Below, piece after piece: positions 14,701 to 24,886 of a stretch of 64,000 bases of DNA. Under the pieces are notes generated by a model, which was not told where the DNA came from, made no database searches, and saw nothing but the letters and a program-made list of their open reading frames with translations. The number at the start of each line of letters is the position of its first letter. Within the stretch, counting starts at the first letter, position 1. The translations under genes were made by a program, and so were the position numbers. The stretch is taken from assembly GCF_032118995.1 (NCBI RefSeq), contig NC_092652.1:25595044-25659043 (forward strand), given 5' to 3'. This DNA is from Asterias amurensis (taxonomy: Eukaryota > Echinodermata > Asteroidea > Forcipulatida > Asteriidae).

Positions 14701-15519
14701 CTAACAAATGCAGCGCCATCTTAAAGAAACAAAACAAAGACCGATTATAGCCAGCTCAGAGCAGGCTTAAGATTTAAGACTGGCTGAAATTAAAGACCGC
14801 GCTATTGCAATCGGTCTATAATTAAAGACTGTCTAAGCGCGTTTCAAGTTAGCCGGCTATAGTGCATAGACTGGTTTAAGACCACTTGGTGCAATCCGCC
14901 CCAGGTCACTTCGTGGCACCAGCAACAAATTTAATTCCACATAAAATAAAGCCACTTATGCTAACTGAAAAACCTTGTTGGAGCAATTGGTGAAATGAAC
15001 ATCAGGCTACAAACATTTTATGATGGTGACCTTCTTTTTGCAGTCATATTCATTTTTAAAGAATCACTGTGATTCATAAAATAAAACCCTCCACCCTCCA
15101 AACGGTGCGCACTCTGGCTGCCTGGGGAGGATGGGGGTAAAATTACGTAAGTGTTTAGTGATGAGATTCCGTTTTTGGTCCTTATTGTAAAAAAAATTAA
15201 AAATGACGTGACGAGTGATGGCATGATCGATCGAGTCACGTCTTCTATATTGAACAAGTATAACCACTGACCATGTTACAATACATAAACCACTGAATAC
15301 ACATCGTTATAAAATCCAAGAACTTCAACGTGGTCAATGATATTGAACATCATTGTTGTCCTTCATTCAAATTCAACTTTCAAGGTCAAATCTAACTGTG
15401 GACCAACAAAAACACTCACCTCCCCAAATGCCAAGTTTCAACTGCGATGCATCAAGATTCTCAATATATTGGCCCAGAAAACGGTTCAGCAAGTCCACAA
15501 CAAGCGATTCGAACACCAT
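8758..15519 (-). CDS. VPS13: VPS13-type bridge-like lipid transfer protein, first two coding exons (partial)
   Basis: Coding exon 1 is complement(15420..15519) and exon 2 is complement(8758..8801). Exon 1 starts [18 protein letters not shown] and ends ...LKLGIWG; exon 2 reads [14 protein letters not shown]. Joined in phase 1 they give [12 protein letters not shown], which matches the conserved chorein N-terminus of VPS13A/C as I recall it. Both donors (GTGAGT, GTAAGC) and the acceptor (TAG) are canonical. The family forms rod-like lipid-transfer bridges at organelle contact sites; this N-terminal segment normally faces the donor membrane. The next exon, which should carry the LDVPFKVKAG / IPWKNLY block, was not found in 1-8757, so intron 2 probably extends past the left edge. 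Intron 1 is 6.6 kb and full of MITEs. Only 47 residues are visible, too few to say A, C or another paralogue with certainty; the LKLGIWGG string leans to VPS13C. Confidence 0.88.
8927..9310. mobile_element. TTAA palindromic MITE, family 2
   Basis: TTAA flanks ends resembling ACAGTGGACACTAATGGTAA and its complement. The centre is the palindrome around GAGACCTCAAGTTCTAAAC. Other copies: 22545-22918, 24166-24550, 42812-43190, 46330-46641, 51081-51555 and 60465-60850. Confidence 0.75.
10535..11060. repeat. direct repeat of a roughly 150-bp segment
   Basis: ACACTTACTTGGGGAAAA...ATGTTCACAAAATAG...TTATTTGTACGTA near 10535-10690 recurs near 10912-11060 with scattered differences. VPS13 intron 1; no coding signal. 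Confidence 0.6.
11814..12430. mobile_element. family-5 palindromic element with a TTAA element inserted
   Basis: GGGCCCAATTTCATAGAGCT starts the left end and AGCTCTATGTAATTGGCCCC closes the right. A complete family-1 TTAA element (12023-12407) sits inside it. Relatives: 45421-45674, 48485-48726, 52399-52596 and 59062-59232, with partial ends near 3492, 7306, 22266 and 43207. Confidence 0.7.
12023..12407. mobile_element. TTAA palindromic MITE, family 1 (copy 2)
   Basis: TTAA at 12023-12026 and 12404-12407 flanks AGGAACACGTTGCCTTAGAT and its inverted partner. It is nested in the 11814-12430 element, so it is the younger insertion. Confidence 0.75.
12431..14321. other. no recognisable feature
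   Basis: VPS13 intron 1. Several short open frames occur but none has a splice context or family motif that I can recognise. Confidence 0.4.
14322..14902. mobile_element. element of about 580 bp with GGGGCGGATTGCA inverted ends
   Basis: The left end GGGGCGGATTGCAATA is matched by GTGCAATCCGCCCC at the right. Subterminal DNA is rich in inverted copies of TAAGACCGGTCTTA-like sequence. No transposase is encoded, so it is non-autonomous. Confidence 0.6.
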
Positions 15520-15760
15520 TTTCACAGCTTGACGCCCGAAAGCGTGCTAAAAATGGGCGAAAAGGGGCGGTTTCGTGCGACCAAAATGGTGTTGATTCTG
15601 TGCATGCCCGATCGTGGCTGCGCTGACACACAGATGACAAACAAACCAAAATACGCGCATGCACAAAAGTGTGTACAAATTTCTTTTTGTCCATCCGCAC
15701 ATCGTTAACACACAATCGATGCCGAGGGACGTCTGGGTCAAAGGTTAACCTAGGAAAACA
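15520..15760 (-). promoter_or_regulatory. probable 5' UTR / promoter of the VPS13 gene
   Basis: The DNA just upstream of the VPS13 start codon is richer in CpG than its surroundings. It holds a GC-box-like AGGGGCGG near 15566 and an NRF1-like GCGCATGC near 15656, both typical of TATA-less housekeeping promoters. No TATA box is evident. The transcription start cannot be fixed from sequence alone. Confidence 0.4.
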
Positions 15761-16802
15761 GCCGTCGGGTGTCTAGACGAGGCGCAAGGGCATTTTTATA
15801 GCACGAAAGCGCTGGTATTATTGGTTGACTGAGGAAAAACATCTTATTATCTTGTATACAAATGGATTTGGGGATATTTACGTGATACGCTTTTAGTTTT
15901 TCACAACTGTAGAACCTCTTTTCTAAAACAATCTCCGTCTTGCTACTTTAAAGTAATACGGTGAGCATTTTATTTTGTAGAACTTTATTTTTATTTTTTT
16001 TTTCATCCCAAATAGTATTTGAAATAGGCCTATATAATGTTTAAACAAAATTACAAAGTATATACATACATGTTTAAAGTAATAAACCAGGGAAAATCAA
16101 ATGGGGAAATTTTAAGCATTTTGGGGGTTTCACAAAGAAAAATATTTAGCCATAGCCCTAAGTGTTTGGGCCACATAGCATTAGTGCAAACTCATTTAGA
16201 TTCTCGCATAGGCTTATATAAGGGTATGTTAGACGTAAATAGATTAGGAAAAATACCTCCTTCCCTCCCATATATATACATAGAGCTAAGCACAACAAAA
16301 CCATGCTCACCACAAAAAAAAACATTACATTACTAATACAATTTCACGAACAAGAGGGCCTACGACTGGATTCTTTGCTATTGGCCCCTCAAGTTTATTG
16401 AGCCCTTTCAAGCTAACATGTGAGATTTCACCATAAAACCCGTAAAATTGTGTTCCTTTATATTCAACGATAAAACCCTTGTTGTAGTTCTTCACGATTA
16501 TAATGACTCTGGATTCTCTGCTAAAGAAGCTCTATTATGAAATTGGCTTCAAACATTTCATCTTCAATCCTCAAGCACTTAGCTTAAGCGAAACCTTGCA
16601 AGGAAATCATTTATCCGATGTCCTTAATTGCAAAGTTTCAAGGGGGAATAAACAAGTGCATCCACTAATTGATAACTTCCCAAGTGTCCAAAATAGGTCA
16701 TGAGGTGGCGCCCTTCAAGATAGCAGGTACTGACCATAGGGCTATATAAAATTTTATATCGTAAATATATATAGCTCTTTGGTACTGACAGTCAATGGTT
16801 TA

Positions 16803-19800
16803 CTAGCTGTACGTATAGAAGTGGAACAACGAGAACAACAACAATATCAAAGGATGTGATGATCTTGTGTAGCCATCGGCTGTAAAATAGAAGGAGAAAA
16901 AAACATCCATAAAATTGATATATACTCACATCTGAAAAGCAACCTTCTGTAATTTGTTTTATTAGAACCGGAACATTGCTGAACACTGGCCCTTTCCCTG
17001 ACAAAACTGGAAATTCATTATTTTAGGGCGTTTCTTGGGTCCTTCCAAACTAAATGTGAGATTTAATAATGAAAAACAAAAAATGTGATCCTTTGTTTGG
17101 AAAACGATAAAACTTTGTAACTCTTTATAAATATAATGTACTTCTTTGTATCCTTGCAAAAATGAAGACGTGTGGATTATAGCTTTTCATAGCAGTGCCT
17201 ATGAACGTTCAGTCATGTCATGCACTGAGCAAACTATTTTTTTTTTTTTCAAGGTGACTTTAAAAATCAATGCTGTTTTTAAACAACGATTTCAAAGCTG
17301 ATAAATTAACACTTATTGCATTTCCTTTACAAATTTGTTTGAGGAAAGTGGGCAATATATTGCATCTCACAACTCACATCTTGAACTCATCGCCAATAGA
17401 CACTGCTCGTTCCTTTGTCCGGGATCGCATCGACACAGCCCTGTTTCCTTGTCACACGACGCCGCCGTGTCTGAACAGCTACATCGGTGCTGGCAGTCGG
17501 GACCATACCGGTCAGAGGGACACTCTGGTAATAACCAGATGAAGAAAAGAATAAAACAAAAAATTACTCACAGAAAAAAAGAGTTAAGAAACTATTACTA
17601 ATGCAAAGTTTTACTATAAAAAATAATCTTTGGATGAAAAAAAGAGAGAACAAAAACCCTTTCACTTGAGGTGATCCCATTGTGAATCAACCCACCTTGA
17701 AACCAATTAACTTTATACGTTGTGTAAGGTACGAACACATTATTTCCTTTTAATATAATAATTGGTATTCATAATTCAAATGCTAAGTCTAGTACCTACC
17801 CTCTTTGCACATGACTCCAAAGTATCCCGATAGGCATGTACATCGACCGTCTGCAGGGCGGCAGGAACCATACTCAGACTCCAAACATAACGACGAACAA
17901 GGGAAGGCGCAGTTGATGCCATAGGATCCCGGCAGACAAGCTGTAAAAAAAATTGGTAAAGTTATTCGGCACAAAGGCAAGAAATAGTACGAATAGTATA
18001 ACTGATGGAGTTTTTTGCATTGAGTTATTTATGGCTTAATTGCTAAAACCGTTACACATTAATATTGGTATGGTCCCTACACCAACAACCAAAACATGGA
18101 ATGAGATAAAAAATAAACATGGTCCGCATTTGGACTTGAACCCAAGACATCTGACACTCCGGACAGAATAATACTCTACACAATCTGAGCTTGTTTTGTT
18201 AAAGCCAGTGATGATTAGTAAATGTATAAAGAGTCGTTACGGATATTATGCATAAACTTACTATCACTTTTCAATTGTTTCAAGACGAATATATCTTTCA
18301 GTGTGTATACTATGGTGGCCCTGAAGGGACATCGCATATCGCAAACGTGTGCGCATACGTATGCAATGTCGTGAAACAATTCGCAAATATGTGCGCACAC
18401 GTATGCAATGTCGTGAAACAATTCGCAAATATGTGCGCACACGTATGCAATGTCGTGAAACAATTCGCGAATATGTGCGCACACGTATGCTATGTCGTGA
18501 AACAATTCGCGAATATGTGCGCACACGTATGCAATGTCGTGAAACAATTCGCGAATATGTGCGCACACGTATGCAATGTCGTGAAACAATTCGCGAATAT
18601 GTGCGCACACGTATGCAATGTCGTGAAACAATTCGCGAATATGTGCGCACACGTCTGCGAATATTATTTGCGATGTCGTGAATTTTATTGCATACCATGT
18701 TGCATACCTTTGAATAAAATGTCTAATGATCTGGGGGGTTTCTTTCCAACAGTGAGATAAGCGGTAGTCATTGCAGCAGTAGTCTTCTTTGTGAGGCAAG
18801 CGAGGCGTGTGGTCGTCCTTGACCTGGTGCCAAGTTCCTGGGTATACACATGCTTTACAGAGGGAGCCTGCTGTAGCGCCACAGTACTCCCTAGATCGGT
18901 AACAAATTATCCACAACTATGACATCATCCTAATGGTATGCAACATGGTATGCAATAAAATTCACGACATTGCAAAACAAATCGCACTCGTGTGCGCACA
19001 TATTCACGATTTGGTTCACGAAATTGCATACGTGTGCGCACATATTCACGACTTGGTCCACGAGATTGCATACGTGTGCGCACATATTCGCGATTTGTTT
19101 CACGACATTGCATACGTGTGCGCACATATTCGCGAATTGTTTCACGACATTGCATACGTGTGCGCACATATTCGCGAATTGTTTCACGATATTGTATACG
19201 TGTGCGCATATATTCGCGATTTGTTTCACGACATTGCATACGTGTGCGCACACGTTTGCGTTATGCGATGTCCCTTCGGGGCCACCATAGTATACACTTT
19301 CCAAATGTGTTAGAGCTTTTTTAAAGTTTTAAGATACAGATTTCCCCTCATCTATACTATAATAGCGCTTAAATCGCATTATTAATTCATTTGAAAGGAA
19401 ACCTGAATACTATTCGAACATAATGATACTTACGTTTACACATTGTTCCATTAGTCCGGTATCCCGGACAACACACCCTCTGTATTTTGTATCCCGTCCG
19501 TACTTCTCGTTTATAAGTAGTTTGGTATACCGCTCTAGAAAACCAAAGTAACAAAATAAAACTTCAGAAATTATGTGAAATTTTCAGTTCAATGTCAACC
19601 GAATCCAGGAACATCTAAACTTAAAGTAAGCGTACTCTTAAAGCCATTGGACACTTTCGGTACAGAAAACAAATTAAAAGTTCACAGATTTACAAATAAT
19701 TTACAGGGTTCACAGAAGGTAATGGTGAAATACTTCTCTTGAAATATTATTCCATGAAATGCTTTACTTTTTGATATCGAGAATTACGGATTTATTTTAA

Positions 19801-22800
19801 ACACATGTCATGACACGGCGAAACGTGTGGAAACAAGGGTGGGTTTTCTCGTTATTTTCTCCCGACTCCGATGACCGATTGAGCCTAAATTTTCACAGGT
19901 TTGTTATTTTATATATTATAAGTTTTGATACACAAAGTGTGGACCTTGGACAATACTGTTTACCGAAAGTGTCCAATGGCTTTAAAAGGTAGGGTCTTAT
20001 AGTCACGGTAATGAGCCAGAAAAGTGTGTAACTATTTATATCCATAAGCTTAGCCTTATTGTTGTAAAGGATGCAACAGTAGTGAGCAATCTGTGAATTT
20101 ACTTCGTCTGGATTGCCCCCCGTTGATTGGACAAATAAAACAATTTCTTTGACAAATTTAAAGTGATTACAGCCACCGATTGGGTAAGACAAAAACATGA
20201 ACATGGTGTCCATCATTCAACATTTTAATTCACGGTTGTAAGTGTTTTTCTATGTCAATTAAAGGAACACGTTGCCTTGGATCGGACGAGTTGGTCAAAA
20301 CAAACGCGTTTGTAACCGTTTTTTATAAAATGCATATGGTTGGAAAGATGTTTTAAAAGTAGAATACAATGATCCACACAAGTTTGCCTCGAAATTGCGT
20401 GGTTTTCCTTCTACTGTGCGAACTAACATGGTCGGCCATTTATGGGAGTCAAAATTTTGACCCCCATAAATGGCCGACGTGTTAGTCGACAAGGTTAAAG
20501 GAAAACCACGCAATTTCGAGGCATGTTTGTGTGGATCATTGTATTCTACTTTTACAACATCTTTCTACCCATATGCATTTTATAAAAAACGGTTACAAAC
20601 GCTTTTCAAACACCAACTCGACCGATCCAAGGCAACGTGTTCCTTTAAAGCCACAGGGGGGAATTGACTGGATACATTTAAATGGTTGGGGATTGAAAAT
20701 TGCTCTTTACAAAACTTATCGACACCCCCATCCAATGTTGCTATAAATACCGACTATTTGTTCTCATACACGTGACCCTATAATGATGTTTATACTCCAT
20801 GTGCGCACAAACCTTACCCAGTAAAAAATGTTTTACACTAAACCGTTAACTTTGTATTTCCTATGGTAACATTTAATTGAAGTCCTTGGGAATGGCCTGA
20901 CTGGCTAGAGTAATGGCGATGACATCATTATTAAGACACATTCATCATCAGTGATAAGTGACACTTTGTGACAATGTAAAGATCATGGTCAGTGTTGAAA
21001 GAGAAAATGAAGCAGGTGCGAATCTAGTCTTGTCCAAGGCTCTTTACGCAAGCACCGGTCGCATGCAATTATGTCCTCTATATGCAATACTATCCGGAGG
21101 ACATTATGGCATACGCAATAATTTCCGCCGGACGGTTTTGCATATGCAATGGTGTCCGCCCGGACGCTGCTGCATAATGCAATTGTGTCCGCCCGGACAC
21201 ATTTGCATATGCAGTTGTGTCCGCCCCGTGCAAAACCGTCCTTGCAGTAATTGGTCGACGGAACACTCTCGCCATTTTTTTAAAAGCTAAGTGCATGTCA
21301 TGAATGACATGGGATGTTCGGCCGTTGGGTATTCGCCTCAATCATAAATACGTGATACGCTGCATAAAATATACGTAGGTTCAGTGCATGCACGCTCGCA
21401 TACGCGCGCAGTCATGTGCATGTCCACCGGGCGGTTTTTTTCATAGCCCGGACACGATTGCATATGCAAAAGTGTCCGGAGCGGACAGTATTGCATGGCG
21501 GACACAATTGCATCTGACAACGGCCCGTTCTGAGTTCACGAACTGCATAGATACTATACCGCACGGTACATAACAGTACTTGATACCGTGGGGTCGAAAC
21601 ATGGCTTTTCGAGGTATCAACGAGGTTACAAAATTTGTAACCTCGTTGAGAGCCTTGGATAAGGGTAGTGCGAATCGGTCAAACACAGTTACAGAAACAT
21701 ACAATCTGACTCTATCTTCCAATGTTTAATTCCGAAAGGTGGTGAAGTACAAATCATCGTGAAACTAGTGCTGTTACGAGCACTTAAACATTTTGTGCAA
21801 CAGAAAACATCGAGCAAGAGCTAGTAGATATCCAGTACAGCCATTTTGGTTCTAGTCCTGTTACCATTTATTTTATGCCTTTCACTCACGAGGAAGGCGG
21901 CAATGAACTGGGTGGGCTGGGAGGGGTGGGGGGTAAACTTTGTTGGTCAATATCTGACAATTTTACTTGAGTTAGATGAAAATAAACCACGGGGCCGGAC
22001 GTGCCTCCTGTGCCCCCATCCCCTCCCATTCACACCGAGTTACGCCACTTTAGGAAATCACCTGTTTGTCGTTCAAGAAAACAGGGTCGACTACTGAGGA
22101 TGCTGCTTGGTAATTAAAAGTTACAACATTGACCTCGGAAAGGTTCACTAAGTAATAACAGGTGTTTTAGGGTCAAATTAATCAAGCTATGTTAAGTCAG
22201 GTTTTCCTTTACACGCATGTCTTCTGACCCGGCTTCGATGAACAGATTTCCCGAGTGGCTTTTGACCAGGGTCCTATTTCATAGAGCTGCTTAAGGGATT
22301 TGGGTACTTTTTGTAACACAAAACAAATGTCCACAGATTTAAAATACGTTTTTACATGCTAAAAAATTTTTCGTCTCATGATCAGTGAGACGAAAATTAT
22401 TTTCATGACAAAAACTACCGCAACTCAGAAAGTAACATTTTCAGGGAAGCTTTCTACTATCATTATCTTCAAACTGTGTTTTTTTGTCCTACAAAAGTAC
22501 TTTGTCTAAACGCTTATCGTTTTAAGGAAAAAGCTGACACAACTTTAAAGGCACTGAACACGTTTGGTAGTATTGTCAAAAACCAGTATTCTCACTTGGT
22601 CCATCCCAACATGCATAAAATAACAAGCCTGTGAAAATTTGAACTCAATTGGTTATTGAAGTTGCAAGAAAATTAATGATGAAAGATAAAACACCCTTGT
22701 TGTACAAAATAGTGTGCATGCTTTTAGATAGGAATAAAAGACATCTGCCAGAAGTCTTTTATTATTTGAGTGAGAAATTACCTCTTTCTCAAAAACTACG

Positions 22801-24886
22801 CTACTTCCGTTTCTCACAATGTTTTATACTATGGGGAGCGCACCATTGCTCATTACCAAGTAAGGTTTTATGCTAATATATATTTTTGGTAATTACCAAA
22901 CGTGTACAGTGCCTTTAAATATACATTATTTTCTTTTTATAAGAAACAGAACAAAGGCAGCAAAATACATCAAAACTTCTCTTAAAAGAATATGAAAATT
23001 GTCACAACAAACAAAATAAAGGTTTGTGTAAGTTTAAAATCTCGTTTTTGACAGATACCCACCTTCGGGAGGTGCACATGAACAATTTGATGAAATCCCC
23101 ACACGGTGCGTAGAACACGCGATGATGTGAAACTGTCACTGCTGGTACTGTGACCATTTCTTTAAATCTAAACCAAAATAAACCTCCAAAGTTAATGAAA
23201 ATCAAGAATTTACTTACTGATTCTGACATGATTGCAAAAATTTGTTACGTTTCGACCCCATAAAAGAGTCTTTATGAACAAGGAGACTCATGCTCGGGCC
23301 ATTTACAATTTTTTTAAAACCTATACCATTAGGTCCTTTTGGTTGGTAAACAGTTTGCAACAGCTATTCTATATTTCTCATAGAGACATAATTGAGACAC
23401 TATTTTGAAAAGATGAGGTCAAATAGTTTGTTCAAAAGATATTATTATATTTATTTGTTTTATGGAGGGCGTTTGTCGAAGTCGTGTCATTCAGTTTGTA
23501 CAAGGTTCTGTGTGGATTACACCAGTGGTTTGTGGTGTGTTTATTTGAAACTAAATAATGATATTTCATTAACTCTTAAACTGTGGTGTATTGGTCCTCT
23601 TCTTCAAATGGGTCTAAACGGCCACCTGGTGAGTAGTTACAGGTCATCATTTATCATCTATCAGAATAACACACTTGTACTAACTGATGAGCTGGACCAA
23701 GGACATTATACAATAATGGTCAGTGACCACTTAAATTCATTTTGTCAAGGAAGTCATTAAATTCGAACTTATATGACTATCGTATTTTCCGGTCTAAAAG
23801 TCAACATCGTGCAAACCATGTCGAATTATAAAAACTGAATTATCTACTAAAGAACCGATTATTTTCTCATGTTAGCTTCATGTACTCTCACGTAGTAACG
23901 TTTAAATAATTCTTGTTAAATATCGTCTGATTATTGTAGTAGGCCCAATTCCCTTGAGCTTAGTATAGGATTAATATTGATTGACAGTGGGAAAGATTCC
24001 AAACAAGTTTTAACTTGTTAAAACAATCATAACACCTACAAGTAAATAATCATAACACCTTTGAGAGTGAAACAGTTCGTTTAATGTTGTGTGTTACAAT
24101 TTTGCAATCGCAGTAAAACTTGAACCCAGCATATGATTTTGATACCAAATGTTATAAACCAACTGTTAAAGGCATTGTACACTATTGGTAATATTGGTAA
24201 TTACTCAACATAATTATTAGCACAAACTCTTACTTGGTAACGAGTAATAGAGAGCTGTAGTATAAAACATTATGAGAAACAGCTCCCTCTGAAGTAACGT
24301 AGTTTTTGAGAAAGAAGTAATCTCGCACTAAAATATTTCGAGACCTCAGAATTTGATTTTGCAAACTCGAAATCAAACATCTGAAAGCACACAACTTAGG
24401 GCGCCTTTTCTTCCATTATTCTCTCGCAACTTCGACGACCAATAACACATTGAGCGAAATTTTCACAGGTTTGTTATTTTATGCATATGTTGAGATACAC
24501 CAAGTGAGAACACTGGTCTTTGACAACCAAATAGTGTCCAGTGTCTTGAATGATGAATATCGGGTAAAGAAAACAGAGTTGTTATTTAAAACAGACTGAT
24601 GTAAAAGCACGACCAAAAGAATTTGAAATTGTAAGATTTTTTTGAGAAACTTTTAATTGCGCGAGAAATGGAAGTATGTGTGACGTTTGAATTTGCCGCA
24701 TGCTTGCCGAAAAATGACCGGGAAAACCGTTAAAGCTCCTCACCTTACTATTTGTTGACATGCATGGTCACCTGGTTGGTCAAGTCGTGCTTCTTTAATA
24801 ATCGGTGGCCAGTAAGCCGTAATTACCCCAGCCTCGATTAAGAACACAGTCATCCAAAGTATCAAGTATGTGGGCGACATCTTCAT
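16803..24886 (-). CDS. secreted or GPI-anchored EMI domain + two EGF-like domains protein (MEGF-like)
   Basis: Seven exons on the minus strand: 24744-24886, 23063-23167, 19434-19534, 17800-17940, 17371-17524, 16930-16997 and 16803-16879. The splice phases agree and give 262 residues. Residues 1-24 are a signal peptide (MKMSPTYLILWMTVFLIEAG...). Residues 41-116 form an EMI domain with cysteines at 43, 70, 79, 104, 105 and 115 and the hallmark VCCPGY. EGF-like domains follow at 118-161 (CLPGSYGINC...) and 165-205 (CPSDRYGPDC...), the MEGF10/SREC style. A short tail has Cys223, an NKT glycosylation site and a hydrophobic C-terminus (LILLLFSLF) that looks like a GPI signal. The first five exons are well supported. 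The last two depend on using the GTGAGA donor after 17371; the nearer donor at 17377 would shift the tail frame. MEGF proteins usually have many more EGF repeats and a transmembrane segment, so this is a short relative. Likely role: extracellular recognition or adhesion (inference). Confidence 0.78.
18311..19289. mobile_element. foldback DNA element with inverted arms made of 42-bp tandem repeats
   Basis: The two ends are inverted copies starting TATGGTGGCCC and continuing GAAGGGACATCGCAT. Each arm then carries about seven copies of a 42-bp unit (left about 18347-18660, right about 18975-19255 in opposite orientation), then a shared inner stretch around GAATTTTATTGCATACCATG. About 220 bp of unique DNA lies between the arms. 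The six bases GTATAC flank both ends (18305-18310 and 19290-19295) and look like the target duplication, although this hexamer is itself a palindrome. The unit contains the perfect palindromes ATTCGCGAAT and TGTGCGCACA. Because 42 is a multiple of three and no unit has a stop, long repetitive open frames appear in all six frames; they are not genes. The element lies in an intron of the EMI-EGF gene. Confidence 0.8.
18708..18890 (-). other. exon-like segment between the arms of the foldback element
   Basis: On the minus strand this segment follows ...GATCTAG and ends before GTATGC, so it has an acceptor/donor pair. Phase-1 entry and phase-1 exit match the flanking EMI-EGF introns, so inclusion would add 61 in-frame residues rich in Ser/Thr/Lys (for example TRSRTTTRLACLTKK). 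Another frame reads as Cys-rich (EYCGATAGSLCKACVYPG... then EDYCCNDYRLSHCW), which resembles an extracellular domain but does not fit the splice phase. It may be a captured exon fragment, an exonised element or chance. I recognise no family. Confidence 0.3.
19638..19985. mobile_element. TTAA MITE, family 3
   Basis: TTAA flanks AGCCATTGGACACTTTCGGT and the inverse CCGAAAGTGTCCAATGGCT. Copies: 59400-59766, 59763-60133 and a truncated one from 52673. Confidence 0.75.
20259..20648. mobile_element. TTAA palindromic MITE, family 1 (copy 3)
   Basis: TTAA flanks AGGAACACGTTGCCTTGGAT and its inverse. It lies in an EMI-EGF intron. Confidence 0.75.
21060..21515. repeat. CpG-rich foldback array of 32-33 bp units
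   Basis: Units of 32-33 bp combining GCATATGCAA and GTGTCCGCCCGGAC repeat at about 21060-21240. They return in inverted orientation at about 21440-21515 (CCCGGACACGATTGCATATG). The spacer of about 200 bp is unique. Units contain the palindromes TTGCATATGCAA and GTCCGCCCGGAC-like. It resembles the design of the 18311-19289 element with a different unit. No outer ends or target duplication were resolved. Confidence 0.55.
22545..22918. mobile_element. TTAA palindromic MITE, family 2
   Basis: TTAA-flanked ends AGGCACTGAACACGTTTGGT and ACGTGTACAGTGCCT. EMI-EGF intron. Confidence 0.7.
24166..24550. mobile_element. TTAA palindromic MITE, family 2, decayed right end
   Basis: The left TTAA is followed by AGGCATTGTACACTATTGGT. 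The right end reads CAGTGTCTTGAA, so the TTAA there is mutated. It lies just 3' of EMI-EGF exon 1. Confidence 0.65.

Noticed and set aside
18347-19255. CRISPR-like array
   Set aside because: Units are contiguous with no unique spacers, and the setting is an animal intron.
18215-19324. Long open frames on both strands with repeated VCAHI / RVRTYSR / MCAHVC motifs, up to 233 residues
   Set aside because: They arise from a stop-free 42-bp repeat, open in all six frames at once; no start or splice context, and the unit is DNA-level palindromic.
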